DNA from: Patescibacteria group bacterium
GTDB lineage: Bacteria > Patescibacteriota > Microgenomatia > UBA8517
Assembly: GCA_035549555.1 (NCBI GenBank)
Contig: DASZQR010000010.1
Span: forward strand, 682,001-746,000
Direction: 5' to 3'
DNA: 64,000 bases
Positions 24,494 to 32,822 of the stretch are shown one piece after another. The notes below the pieces were generated by a model that saw only the letters and a list, made by a program, of their open reading frames with translations, was not told the origin of the DNA and did no database searches. A program made the translations under genes and the position numbers. Within the stretch, counting starts at the first letter, position 1. Each line of letters starts with the position of its first letter.

Positions 24494-26155
24494 ATGAAGA
24501 TTAAAAGAATAATTATAGAAAATTATAGAAGTATAAAGAAAACAGAAGTCAGCTTCAGTGATTTATTAGCCTTAGTTGGTCCCAATAACGTTGGTAAGTC
24601 AAATATTATAAAAGCTTTATCTATAATACTAGGCAAATCGTACCCTACTTATACAAACCTAGAAATTGGCGATTACCACAGAAACAATACCAAATTACCA
24701 GTTAAGATTATATTAACACTCGATCAGTTATCAGAAGACGACTTAAAATTTTTTAGATCAAAGGCAAGAGGCTATCTACGTGTCAGGGGATCAGAGCCTG
24801 TTAGAGGAAATTATTCAACAAAGCTTAATGTCTGCCTTGAGTTGCCTTATGGTGAACCTGGTAAATTTTATTATCTAGGTGACGATCTTGAACCATTAAG
24901 ATATTCAGTAGGCGGAAATGAGATAGTTGTTAAAAACGACGCAAGAGAACTGTTCCCGCAGTTAATACTTATACCAGGACAGAGAGATGCAGATAAATAC
25001 TTTTCTGATTCTCAAAAATACGATTGGGGAAAACTATTAAATAAACTAAGATCAAATGCGAATAAGAATATAGATATAAAATCTATCCTTGAAGAGCTAA
25101 CAATAAAAGTTGCTGGAAGTAGCGACTTTGTAAATCTTAACGAAGAAATAAGAAAACAAATCTTAGAATTTTTAACAGACGATTACACATCAACTCATAT
25201 ATCATTATTGCCTGTAAATCCAGGAGATATAATGAAAACTGTTCATCTAAACCTCGATGATGGATTTTTAAGTGAACTAAACACAAAAGGTGACGGAATA
25301 AAAAGTTTGGCAGTAATAGCGCTGGTATTACTGGTTGCTAAACAGGAAAATAATCTAGTAATTTGTCTCGAAGAACCAGAGTTGTTTTTACATCCGCTGG
25401 CATTATACGTACTTAATACAGCAATGCAAAATCGCAGTAAAACTAACCAAGTGGTTTTTTCCTCTCATTCTCCATTTCTAGTGAACGTAACAAGACCTAA
25501 AAACATAGCACGGGTGTTTAGAAAAAATGGCGAAACCGACGTTGTCCAGCTCCCCGAAGAATCTCACTGGTTAACTCCCGCAGGGGAAAATAAAATTGAA
25601 CGCGATATTGATGCTCAAAGAAACCTTCTTTTTTTTGCCAACTCTGTAATTTTAGTGGAAGGACCAACAGAGTATCTATCACTTCCCACCTTTGCTAATA
25701 AGTTGAACGTAGACTTATCTAAAAAGGGAGTAGTTTTGGTTGAAGTAAACGGTAAACCAAATATAAAAAACTATTCAGACTATCTTACAAGTTTCAAAAT
25801 TCCACATGTTGTGGTCTATGACGTCGACGATCCCGGTTCTGGGTTAAATGAAACAATAAACTTGATACAAGCGCCAAAGTTTCCAATGGATGTAGATTTT
25901 GAAGCAGTTCTTGTAAAAGACATTGGATTACAAAAGACAGATGTTTTACTGAACCAAGCTTATGGCATCAGCTACACAAATTATAAAAACCACCCCAGAA
26001 TTATAAATAAGAGTTTGGAGGAAAAAGTTAGGCATTTCTTAATAAAATCAAAGCCTTTTGCGGCTAAATACTTAGCAGAAACAATCGCGAAAGAAGAAGT
26101 TCCAACTACCATCAAAAACATTATTAACAAATCAGTGGATATAGCTAACGAATAA
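24494..26155 (+). CDS. OLD-family ATPase/TOPRIM nuclease
   Basis: The 553-residue protein has an ABC-type ATPase half with Walker A GPNNVGKS (~29-36), a signature-like TKGDGIKS (~264-271), Walker B VICLEEPE (~289-296) and the H-loop SSHSP (~323-327). A TOPRIM half follows with VEGPTEY (Glu389/Glu393) and YDVDD (Asp443/Asp445). This is the overcoming-lysogenization-defect layout, shared by GajA of Gabija and by PARIS/retron-linked nucleases. No UvrD-like partner (GajB) follows. Instead two unknown genes follow at 12 and 2 nt. A TATAAT about 50 nt upstream gives a real leader, unlike most genes here. Confidence 0.88.
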   Translation: MKIKRIIIENYRSIKKTEVSFSDLLALVGPNNVGKSNIIKALSIILGKSYPTYTNLEIGDYHRNNTKLPVKIILTLDQLSEDDLKFFRSKARGYLRVRGSEPVRGNYSTKLNVCLELPYGEPGKFYYLGDDLEPLRYSVGGNEIVVKNDARELFPQLILIPGQRDADKYFSDSQKYDWGKLLNKLRSNANKNIDIKSILEELTIKVAGSSDFVNLNEEIRKQILEFLTDDYTSTHISLLPVNPGDIMKTVHLNLDDGFLSELNTKGDGIKSLAVIALVLLVAKQENNLVICLEEPELFLHPLALYVLNTAMQNRSKTNQVVFSSHSPFLVNVTRPKNIARVFRKNGETDVVQLPEESHWLTPAGENKIERDIDAQRNLLFFANSVILVEGPTEYLSLPTFANKLNVDLSKKGVVLVEVNGKPNIKNYSDYLTSFKIPHVVVYDVDDPGSGLNETINLIQAPKFPMDVDFEAVLVKDIGLQKTDVLLNQAYGISYTNYKNHPRIINKSLEEKVRHFLIKSKPFAAKYLAETIAKEEVPTTIKNIINKSVDIANE

Positions 26156-26167
26156 TTTTTATAAGGT

Positions 26168-26746
26168 ATGAATATTCCCTTTACCCCTGCATCATTTCGT
26201 AAGTTGGACATACTACAACAGTTGATGGAATACGAAAGCCATAAAAAGGAGAAATCTTTGTGGAATGGCGTAAAAGCAGTCCTAATTTGGGCTGCTAGTG
26301 TACACCATCAACATCTAGGCTCGTATATAGGTCCAAATCATGTAAAATCTGCTTTGGATTATTGTAGAGATGAAAAATTTATTTCCGAAGACGAGAGGAA
26401 CCGGTTAGTAAATAGTTGTTCCCATATCCTGCAAAGCTTGCCAGTGTATGGTTTTGGTGATGAAGACCCAAATTCTAACCAGTCGGTAAAAATAAATAGA
26501 AACGGAGTCTTGGCGGGTCGTATTCTAGTAGAAACAAATTTCCTGAAGAATACTTGGTTGAGATATAAAGTATGGATTGTTGTTTGGTGGATAATACTTA
26601 TCGCCGCATCAGTAATCCTAATATCACAAGTAATAAGTACCCTTAAAAATATATCTGGTGTTTCCTTAACAGATAACTACACAACACAATACACACACCA
26701 ATTACAAGGAAAACACAGGTTTTATCATAAAAGAAAACCTTTTTAG
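26168..26746 (+). CDS. unknown protein with one C-terminal membrane helix, partner of OLD gene
   Basis: The 192-residue protein has a soluble, helical first 130 residues, including SLWNGVKAVLIWAASVHHQHLG and a Cys pair. One strong membrane helix (about 135-157, IVVWWIILIAASVILI) and a basic tail ending HKRKPF follow. It starts 12 nt after the OLD gene, so it is probably co-expressed. No family recognised. A soluble sensor plus a membrane helix next to an OLD nuclease would suit a membrane-acting defence effector, but that is inference. Confidence 0.6.
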   Translation: MNIPFTPASFRKLDILQQLMEYESHKKEKSLWNGVKAVLIWAASVHHQHLGSYIGPNHVKSALDYCRDEKFISEDERNRLVNSCSHILQSLPVYGFGDEDPNSNQSVKINRNGVLAGRILVETNFLKNTWLRYKVWIVVWWIILIAASVILISQVISTLKNISGVSLTDNYTTQYTHQLQGKHRFYHKRKPF

Positions 26747-26748
26747 AT

Positions 26749-27333
26749 ATGTCCAAATTTCAAACAGAGATATACATAATAGCCATTTTTCAAAACCATG
26801 AATATCCTTTTATAAAAATACAAACATCAATCCTAACTGACGGACGCAAAGATATAAGACTATCGTTCATCGGTACTCATCATCACTATTCTTTCCATGA
26901 AGCAAAAATAATTGAAGACAGAGAAACAAAATTCTTGCTAAATATGCACAACGAAGAAGAAGAGTACCCAAAAACTTTTACTGGAAGAACTCCGATAGTC
27001 TTCACGAGTTTTGACTTAGATAAATCTCCAAGCATATGGGATGAAGAGATAAAAACAATCGCTGAAAAACTTAATTTAGACCCAGATAAACACACCAGGT
27101 ATTATTTGAATAATGTCTTACCTCTTGGAGATACAGAAGAACGCCATTTGGGTGGCAGAAAAATAAACTTGAAAAGTGAAAAAAAGTATCCAAAAGAAAA
27201 ATGTCTATTCTGCAAAATTGACAAGAATCCATTCAATATCGAGATATATTTTGTAATTAACAAATTTGTTAAACCAATGGATCTAAAAATAAAGACATCT
27301 CTTGGCAAGATTGGTCTAATTTTTAAATATTAA
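26749..27333 (+). CDS. unknown soluble protein, third gene of the OLD operon
   Basis: The 194-residue protein starts 2 nt after the previous stop. It is beta-rich at the N-terminus (EIYIIAIFQ, IKIQTSILTD, IRLSFIGTHHHYSFHE), with three adjacent His. A short Cys motif (CLFCKI) lies near residue 157. Codon use is like its neighbours. No family recognised. The tight spacing makes a shared function with the OLD protein likely. Confidence 0.6.
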   Translation: MSKFQTEIYIIAIFQNHEYPFIKIQTSILTDGRKDIRLSFIGTHHHYSFHEAKIIEDRETKFLLNMHNEEEEYPKTFTGRTPIVFTSFDLDKSPSIWDEEIKTIAEKLNLDPDKHTRYYLNNVLPLGDTEERHLGGRKINLKSEKKYPKEKCLFCKIDKNPFNIEIYFVINKFVKPMDLKIKTSLGKIGLIFKY

Positions 27334-27379
27334 ATACAAAAAAAGGGGCAAGTAATTAGAACTTTGGTATACTTCAGAT

Positions 27380-27919
27380 ATGAATACCGAAGAAATAATT
27401 AAGAAAATTAGAAAAAGCCTCAATGATGAAGATTGGATTAACCCAGACACAGAAATAAGACAATCTAAAATTGGTGGGAAAGGTCTTTATGCAGTAAAAC
27501 CAATTAAAAAAGGAGATTTAGTTGTGGTTTGGGGTGGAGAATATGTCAACTCAAAACAAGCTAATAAAGCCGAAAGGAGTGGTAAGTTGGTTATGCAATG
27601 GGACGATGATCTTTTTAGTATTGAAGATAGAGGGGAAGGATCTGGCTACTTCGTAAACCATTCTTGTGAACCTAACTTATATATGCAAGGTGCTTATGCC
27701 CTAGTAGCTATGCGTGATATTTCAAAAGATGAAGAACTTACTGCCGATTATGCAATTTGGGAAGCAGATGAAAATTATATCTCAAAATGGGATTGTAATT
27801 GTGGCTCAAAAAGTTGTAGACACAAAGTTACAGGCAAAGACTGGCGATTATCAGAACTTCAAGAAAAATACAAAAATCACTTTTCACCCTTAATTAACAA
27901 ACGAATTAAAAATAATTAA
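27380..27919 (+). CDS. SET-domain methyltransferase
   Basis: The 179-residue protein has the SET motifs in order: GKGLYAVKPIKKGDLVVVWGGEY (N-SET), YFVNHSCEPN (SAM/substrate pseudoknot strand), and ELTADYA with the catalytic Tyr. A post-SET zinc motif (CNCGSKSCR) follows. These enzymes methylate protein lysines. In bacteria they are sporadic and usually acquired, with ribosomal or DNA-binding proteins as possible targets. A TATACT box ends 6 nt before the ATG. Length matches minimal bacterial SET proteins. Confidence 0.88.
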   Translation: MNTEEIIKKIRKSLNDEDWINPDTEIRQSKIGGKGLYAVKPIKKGDLVVVWGGEYVNSKQANKAERSGKLVMQWDDDLFSIEDRGEGSGYFVNHSCEPNLYMQGAYALVAMRDISKDEELTADYAIWEADENYISKWDCNCGSKSCRHKVTGKDWRLSELQEKYKNHFSPLINKRIKNN

Positions 27920-27967
27920 AATATATCAACTTACAACAGGACTTGAACATTTTTATCTTTTTTAGTC

Positions 27968-27973
27968 TATAAT
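27968..27973 (+). promoter_or_regulatory. -10 box (TATAAT), leaderless start
   Basis: TATAAT ends 7 nt before the ATG at 27981. Confidence 0.5.
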
Positions 27974-27980
27974 TATTGTA

Positions 27981-28874
27981 ATGTCAGAAGATAAGAACCT
28001 TCCAATTCCACAAGACAATGAACCAAATCTGTCAGCTTTTGAAGATGCGTTACATGATGTAGATATGGAAGGGATTGAAGAGCCAAAAAATGAACGACAA
28101 GTAATTAGAGATGTCTTAGATAGATTGTCAAAAGAGTATGGTATAGAATTTAGCATCCATGATGGGAAAGCATTAGGCTCTCCAATGGCACTCAATCATA
28201 GATTAAACTCGCTTGACGTGTCATCCCCCCAAAGCTTATCTCAAGAACTTACAGACGCAATACAATCTAACAAGATGACTTATGAACTAGGTGATAAGCT
28301 CACAGACAAATTGACAGACGAAGAAGAACTCGAACTATTTGATTATGAACAACTAGAAGGTTTGTTGTACGATGTCTATCAAGTTACCGAAGTTGTTCTC
28401 TATCTAGAAGAGCCAAAAACAGGCGAAGAAGATGACTTTGTGCAACAACAGCATGAAGATGTAATAGCTGATATTAAATCTCACGACATTCTGTTGGGGT
28501 CTCTACATAAAGCCGGTCAAAAAGTAGAAGAATATATTCAAACTAAACCACAAAGAGACAACGAACCCGTAAATGTTACCGAAAAACTTAGTGGATACTT
28601 AAACAGATGGAGCGATAAAAGCGCCGCTAATTTACAGGATCTTGTACCTGACTCTCAAGCGACGATAGGGCAAGTAACTCAAAGATTAAATCGGGCAATA
28701 TCTAAGTTACCGCAAAACACAACTACCAGACGTGTAGAAGTGAACAATATTATAAAAAGAATCAGAGGTTGTATAGGAATAAGTCCTTCTATTGACACAG
28801 ATGAGTGGAAGTTGGTTGTAAATGATCAGGCGATCAAAGATGTGGAAATAATGATTGAAGATATATCTTTGTAA
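27981..28874 (+). CDS. uncharacterised acidic helical protein
   Basis: The 297-residue protein is strongly acidic, with long predicted helices and no membrane segment or cysteine-rich motif. Residues 100-140 are almost all charged (TDKLTDEEELELFDYEQLE). I do not recognise the family. It has its own leaderless promoter and lies in the accessory region after the SET gene. It ends 62 nt from a convergent HD-domain gene. Confidence 0.6.
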   Translation: MSEDKNLPIPQDNEPNLSAFEDALHDVDMEGIEEPKNERQVIRDVLDRLSKEYGIEFSIHDGKALGSPMALNHRLNSLDVSSPQSLSQELTDAIQSNKMTYELGDKLTDKLTDEEELELFDYEQLEGLLYDVYQVTEVVLYLEEPKTGEEDDFVQQQHEDVIADIKSHDILLGSLHKAGQKVEEYIQTKPQRDNEPVNVTEKLSGYLNRWSDKSAANLQDLVPDSQATIGQVTQRLNRAISKLPQNTTTRRVEVNNIIKRIRGCIGISPSIDTDEWKLVVNDQAIKDVEIMIEDISL

Positions 28875-28936
28875 TAAGTTCTTACATTTTCGACCAGAGA
28901 GAGCTTAGTCTAGTCCAGACAGGACGATTTTAGAAA

Positions 28937-29497
28937 TTAACTTTCATTTGAAGACCTCATTTTTACCAATAAATTAAATAATGGCCCCAGTTCTTTATCT
29001 TGTAAATATTTCTCAGCATTCTCCCAAAACTCATTTAATTTTTCAGAAGGATTTCCTTCTCTCTCATATTCATAAGCTTGAATTGCCATCTCTAATTTAT
29101 CTATTTGTTTTAGAACCTGCGCCTCTTTAGAAGTTTGCAATTCAAATTCTTCCCAAAGTTCAACATATTCTTTGTTATTTGTTTTATCAAAAATTTGTTT
29201 GACAGCTTCGCCTTCGTCTTTGTGTTTTTCGCTTTGAGAACCAATTATCTTTTTACCTTTTTCCCAAATAACATCTCCAATAACTGCTTCTCCTAAGTCG
29301 TGTAGTAAAGCCATTTTTATCAACTTGGCCTGATCTAAATCGAGTAGTGGTGCAACAAGCATTGCAATAACAGCGACACGGTAAGAGTGATCAGAAACAG
29401 ATTCTGGATTTTTAACTCCCTTTTTTACCCAACCTGTCCTGTCAATTCTTTTTAAAATCCCTGTTGTAAGAATGGTTTTTATTAAATCTTCATCCAT
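28937..29497 (-). CDS. HD-domain 5'-deoxynucleotidase (HDDC2/YfbR-like)
   Basis: The product has 186 residues from MDEDLIKTI; the start overlaps the upstream HTH gene by 8 nt. It shows the HDDC2/YfbR signature: LKRIDRTGWVKKGV, ESVSDHSYRVAVIA (first His) and MALLHDLGEAVIGDV (HD pair). These metal-dependent enzymes dephosphorylate deoxynucleoside 5'-monophosphates. The neighbours suggest nucleotide-pool or alarmone metabolism: it is paired with a small regulator and faces the Ppx/NDT fusion gene. Confidence 0.88.
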   Translation of the reverse strand: MDEDLIKTILTTGILKRIDRTGWVKKGVKNPESVSDHSYRVAVIAMLVAPLLDLDQAKLIKMALLHDLGEAVIGDVIWEKGKKIIGSQSEKHKDEGEAVKQIFDKTNNKEYVELWEEFELQTSKEAQVLKQIDKLEMAIQAYEYEREGNPSEKLNEFWENAEKYLQDKELGPLFNLLVKMRSSNES

Positions 29498-29771
29498 TGT
29501 TAATCCTTTTAAGTTCTTGAATGATGATATCAAGTTTTTCTAAAATTTCATCAGTCTTATCCTTTCCTTCATTTTCAGAAAAGAATTGAAGGTATTGATT
29601 AGTCGCGTTAGCGATTCTTTGTAAAGTAGGGGAAGGCGGCGTTGCTCTGCCCTTCTCATATGCACTAATTGTCTTCTCAGATAAATTAAGTTTTTCTGCT
29701 AATTCTTTTTGCGATAATCCCACCAAAACTCTAGCTGTCTTAATTTTCTTGCCCAATAAGTTACCGTGCAT
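29490..29771 (-). CDS. XRE-family regulator with C-terminal coiled coil
   Basis: The 93-residue protein has an N-terminal cro/C1 helix-turn-helix (KIKTARVLVGLSQKELAEKLNLSEKTISAYEKGRATP) followed by about 30 residues of dimerising coiled coil. It overlaps the HD gene, so the two form an operon, and the 83-bp gap to the divergent Ppx-like gene likely contains its operator. It may control both directions. Confidence 0.88.
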   Translation of the reverse strand: MHGNLLGKKIKTARVLVGLSQKELAEKLNLSEKTISAYEKGRATPPSPTLQRIANATNQYLQFFSENEGKDKTDEILEKLDIIIQELKRINNG

Positions 29772-29854
29772 TTGTATATTATACCATTCTAATATCTATT
29801 CACAGTAGTATTTACCTATTGACAATAGTTTTAAGCAGTACTATATTCTACTTA

Positions 29855-31108
29855 ATGAAAAAATACATATTCATTGATATAGGCTCTTCAACAGTTAAAG
29901 CTTACGAAAAGGCAGGCGACTCTCTTAACTTATTTTTAACAAAATCAATTCCATTTAAAACGGACTTCGATCCAATAAAGGGTATCTCTGATAATAACAA
30001 AAAAGAATTATATGGAATTATCGAAGAGATAAAAAATAAATATCCAGAGACTACTATAAAAATATTTGCAACTGCTTTATATAGAAAACTTGAACCAAAA
30101 ACAAAAAGGGAATTTGTAGATGAGTTCTTTCTCACGACTGGTTTATTTTTCAATATAATTCCACAAGAATTAGAAAGTTTTTATCTCCAAGTGGCATTAG
30201 TTGGTAAATATCAAACCAACGATCCAGTTTTACTTATAAATATCGGTGGAGGTTCAACAGAACTTGTTGTTATTAAAGATAATAAAGAAATAGAAACTAA
30301 AAATGTTGACTTAGGAGTAGGAACAATATTAACAGAATTTGAAAATATAAATGAACAAAAAGCTGCTGCATCTCTTGAAAAAGTAAAAGCTTTTGTTTCT
30401 GAAAAATTACCGACACTAAACAATAAAGTCAAAATTGGACTCTATTCAGGTGGAGAATTAAATTACATGCAATTGGCAAAATATAATTTGCAGAAAAATA
30501 ATCTATTTAACGACGAAGACCATCCGTCTCTTATATCTACTAAAGATTTCTCTTCAAAAAATGAAGAAGTATTCGAAAAAATAACATTAAAAGAATTAGA
30601 AGACCTTATGCCAGACAATCCAAGCTGGATGCATGGAGCTAGAGCTTGTAGTGCAATAGCTCAAACAATATGCGAAAAATACGGAATAGAAACTATAATT
30701 CCTTCTAATTCAAATCTTATAAACGGTGCCGCAAGACAAGAATTTAGAAATGTTACCTTAAGTGGAAGTTTTCGAAAACACTTAGATTATATTCTAAAAA
30801 TTAGGAAAGAACTCGTAGAAAATAATGTAGAGGTATTAAGTCCGAGGTTTACAGAACCCAAAAATCCTGGAGAAGAATTTGTGGTATTTTCAGGAGAAGA
30901 AAAGATGACACCTCTTGAATTGGAAAGACATCATTTGGATTCTATTGAAAAAAGTGATGCATTAATTATTTGTGATCCAGAAGGTTATGTCGGCGCATCA
31001 GCTTTAATAGAAATCGGATACGCTCAATCATTAGGTAAAAGAGTAATTTTTGCAGAAAAACCAGAAGAGTTTATGCTTAACACCTTGCCAGCAGAGTTTG
31101 ATCTCTGA
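29855..31108 (+). CDS. Ppx/GppA-like ASKHA domain fused to a nucleoside-deoxyribosyltransferase-like domain
   Basis: The product has 417 residues from MKKYIFIDIG. Residues 1-295 follow the Ppx/GppA pattern: IDIGSSTVKAYE (phosphate-1), an ATALYRKL segment, INIGGGSTELVVI (phosphate-2) and a Gly-Gly-containing LYSGGE. Residues ~299-417 switch to a Rossmann-like NDT/DUF4406 type: VTLSGSFRKHL, then DSIEKSDALIICDPEGYVGASALIEIGYAQSLGKRVI. The first half would act on polyphosphate or (p)ppGpp, the second would bind a nucleoside or its glycosidic bond. I do not know this fusion. It sits 2 nt upstream of a DNA glycosylase. Confidence 0.75.
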   Translation: MKKYIFIDIGSSTVKAYEKAGDSLNLFLTKSIPFKTDFDPIKGISDNNKKELYGIIEEIKNKYPETTIKIFATALYRKLEPKTKREFVDEFFLTTGLFFNIIPQELESFYLQVALVGKYQTNDPVLLINIGGGSTELVVIKDNKEIETKNVDLGVGTILTEFENINEQKAAASLEKVKAFVSEKLPTLNNKVKIGLYSGGELNYMQLAKYNLQKNNLFNDEDHPSLISTKDFSSKNEEVFEKITLKELEDLMPDNPSWMHGARACSAIAQTICEKYGIETIIPSNSNLINGAARQEFRNVTLSGSFRKHLDYILKIRKELVENNVEVLSPRFTEPKNPGEEFVVFSGEEKMTPLELERHHLDSIEKSDALIICDPEGYVGASALIEIGYAQSLGKRVIFAEKPEEFMLNTLPAEFDL

Positions 31109-31110
31109 TA

Positions 31111-31755
31111 ATGTCAGAGAGAAAACCTATGGCGGAGCATCTTCAATTGTTGTCTCAAGATTTTTTTATTAAAGAATCACTTACAGTCGCACCTGCATTA
31201 ATTGGCTGCGTAATTGAAACCAATAAAGATGGACTGGTAACTTCTGGTAAAATTACAGAAACAGAAGCTTATCCATCACACGATGCAGCTTCTCATGCGT
31301 TCAAAGGAAAACGTACCCCAAGAACAGAAATACAATTTGCACAAGGAGGACGGTTGTACATGTATCAAATCATGGGTCTTCACTTTATGACATCCATAGT
31401 TGTTGGCGAAGAAAATAATGCCGATGTTGTATTTATTCGTTCCATTGAGCCTCTTTCCGGTGTAGAAAAAATGAAAGAAAGAAGAAAATATATTTCAGAA
31501 GATATAAAACGTTTAGCATCAGGGCCAGGAATGCTATCTGTTGCACTTGGATTAAATAAAGACGATAACGGTCTTCTTGTTTACAATAACGATTCTAAAG
31601 TCAAAATTTATAAAGACAAAAATTACACGGCTGAAGTAGCAACAGGCAAGCGAATTAATTTAGGTATTCATGGTGCAACTCCAGAAGAAGGAAGAGCGGC
31701 TATAGAGCAGCTTTGGAGATTTTTTGATAAAAATTCAAAATTTTTAAGCAGATGA
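31111..31755 (+). CDS. 3-methyladenine DNA glycosylase (AAG/MPG family)
   Basis: The 214-residue protein has the AAG signature: ITETEAYPSHDAASHAFKG (catalytic Glu in the TEAY motif), RTPRTEIQFAQGG, RLYMYQIMGLHF, and RLASGPGMLSVALGL. It excises alkylated or deaminated purines (3-methyladenine, hypoxanthine). The length is typical. It is coupled to the Ppx/NDT fusion gene and probably expressed with it. Confidence 0.92.
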   Translation: MSERKPMAEHLQLLSQDFFIKESLTVAPALIGCVIETNKDGLVTSGKITETEAYPSHDAASHAFKGKRTPRTEIQFAQGGRLYMYQIMGLHFMTSIVVGEENNADVVFIRSIEPLSGVEKMKERRKYISEDIKRLASGPGMLSVALGLNKDDNGLLVYNNDSKVKIYKDKNYTAEVATGKRINLGIHGATPEEGRAAIEQLWRFFDKNSKFLSR

Positions 31756-31781
31756 ATATTGCAAAATTATGCAGTAACTTT

Positions 31782-31844
31782 TCTAAAATCATCCCAGTAA
31801 GCGAGCAAGCATCCTAACAGCACTAGAAATAGTACGATTTTAGA
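31782..31844 (+). other. predicted hairpin between glycosylase and methyltransferase-like genes
   Basis: Outer arms TCTAAAATC (31782-31790) and GATTTTAGA (31836-31844) are perfect complements. Inside is a small stem ACTA-GAAA-TAGT (31822-31833). There is no T-run after it. It could be a terminator-like or structured RNA. The 11-mer ACGATTTTAGA recurs at 28924. Confidence 0.35.
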
Positions 31845-31854
31845 GCTCCTTTGA

Positions 31855-31860
31855 TATAAT
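31855..31860 (+). promoter_or_regulatory. extended -10 box (TGATATAAT)
   Basis: TATAAT with upstream TGA ends 10 nt before the ATG at 31871. Confidence 0.5.
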
Positions 31861-31870
31861 CAAATTACAA

Positions 31871-32728
31871 ATGACTGCAAACAATTCAGGAGAATTTCTA
31901 CAACAAAAATATGAAACAGCTCCTAAATTTTTGGAAAGACGGCAAGCAGATAGAATTCATATTGCTGAAATTAGAAAAGATGAAAGACCTGAAGATTGGT
32001 CTATTGGTGTTGGAGATTATTTTTCACCTTTCTCAGATAAACAAAAATTAGTTTTTCCTCCGAGAAAAGACACTTCTGAATTATTAGGAACAGAAATTAC
32101 ATTATATGAAGCGATGAAAAAAATAATTGATAGACGAACTCATGATAAAGTAGCCGACCCTGCCATATTTTTAGATTTTGGAGGAATGTGGGGAACAACA
32201 TGGGGGAGGTTAGCTAATAAATTTAAAAACGAAGTCGAAGATGGAAAAGTTTGTTTTGTGGTAAGTAACATACAACTTAACCCAAAATTAAGTCTGCCTG
32301 ATTCTGAATCATTTAATGAAGGAACTATTGATGCCGTTAATAAATATCGACATTTAGTTAACTTTATACAATGTGACGCAAATGAATTATCAGGAATAAA
32401 AATTATGCTTCCAAATGGAAACGTAATTTCCTTGAATAATCATTTAGCTTTAATCCACGAAAAAATGGCTTTAACTCACGGAAGTATACCGGATACAGAC
32501 CTACCTACGTTGGCAGAAAATTTGGAAGAAGGAGGTATTTTAATGTTCGCTAGCGATACTATGCATACAAATATTCCAGAAAGAAACTTGCTTCAAGATG
32601 AAATTAATAAAGCGTTTGTTGTTGGCAAGAAAAATCTTCAAAAATTAGGTTATAAAGATCAAAATATTAGAAATGAGTGCGGTTATAAAATTTATTCTAA
32701 AAAAGAATCAAGACTGTTGTTTGTGTAA
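31871..32728 (+). CDS. SAM-methyltransferase-like protein (tentative)
   Basis: The 285-residue protein has one Rossmann-type motif, IFLDFGGMWGTTWGRLANKF (about 100-120), where the glycine loop of motif I would sit. NFIQCDANELSG and LAENLEEGGILMFASDTMH then recall motifs II and IV-V of class I methyltransferases. The glycine loop is unusual (G-G-M-W-G-T-T-W-G), so SAM binding is not certain. It has its own promoter and no operon partner. Confidence 0.5.
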   Translation: MTANNSGEFLQQKYETAPKFLERRQADRIHIAEIRKDERPEDWSIGVGDYFSPFSDKQKLVFPPRKDTSELLGTEITLYEAMKKIIDRRTHDKVADPAIFLDFGGMWGTTWGRLANKFKNEVEDGKVCFVVSNIQLNPKLSLPDSESFNEGTIDAVNKYRHLVNFIQCDANELSGIKIMLPNGNVISLNNHLALIHEKMALTHGSIPDTDLPTLAENLEEGGILMFASDTMHTNIPERNLLQDEINKAFVVGKKNLQKLGYKDQNIRNECGYKIYSKKESRLLFV

Positions 32729-32792
32729 TATTTTAAAACCATGCCAATAAGAAAGGAACTTCCTATAGTTTGTAAATATTCCCAATTTCTGT

Positions 32793-32822
32793 TATAATAC
32801 TCTCACTGCTTAATAATTAAGC
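32793..32822 (+). promoter_or_regulatory. promoter and palindrome of the DEAD-box gene (long leader)
   Basis: TATAAT at 32793-32798 is followed by the palindrome GCTTAAT-A-ATTAAGC (32808-32822), placed at the expected transcript start. The start codon is about 110 nt downstream, leaving an unusually long, pyrimidine-rich 5' leader. This could be an operator or a leader hairpin, as for cold-shock DEAD-box genes. Confidence 0.45.

Noticed and set aside
24494-26155. A Gabija system (GajA plus GajB)
   Set aside because: The OLD protein fits GajA in layout, but no UvrD-like helicase follows. The two downstream proteins have no helicase motifs.
26886-27308. Minus-strand frames opposite the third OLD-operon gene
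   Set aside because: They are antisense shadows without start signals. The plus-strand frame has tight operon spacing.
31782-31844. CRISPR repeat or tracrRNA (resemblance to GTTTTAGAGCTAGAAATAGC)
   Set aside because: There is one copy only, no repeat-spacer array, and no cas gene anywhere in the window. The likeness is short.
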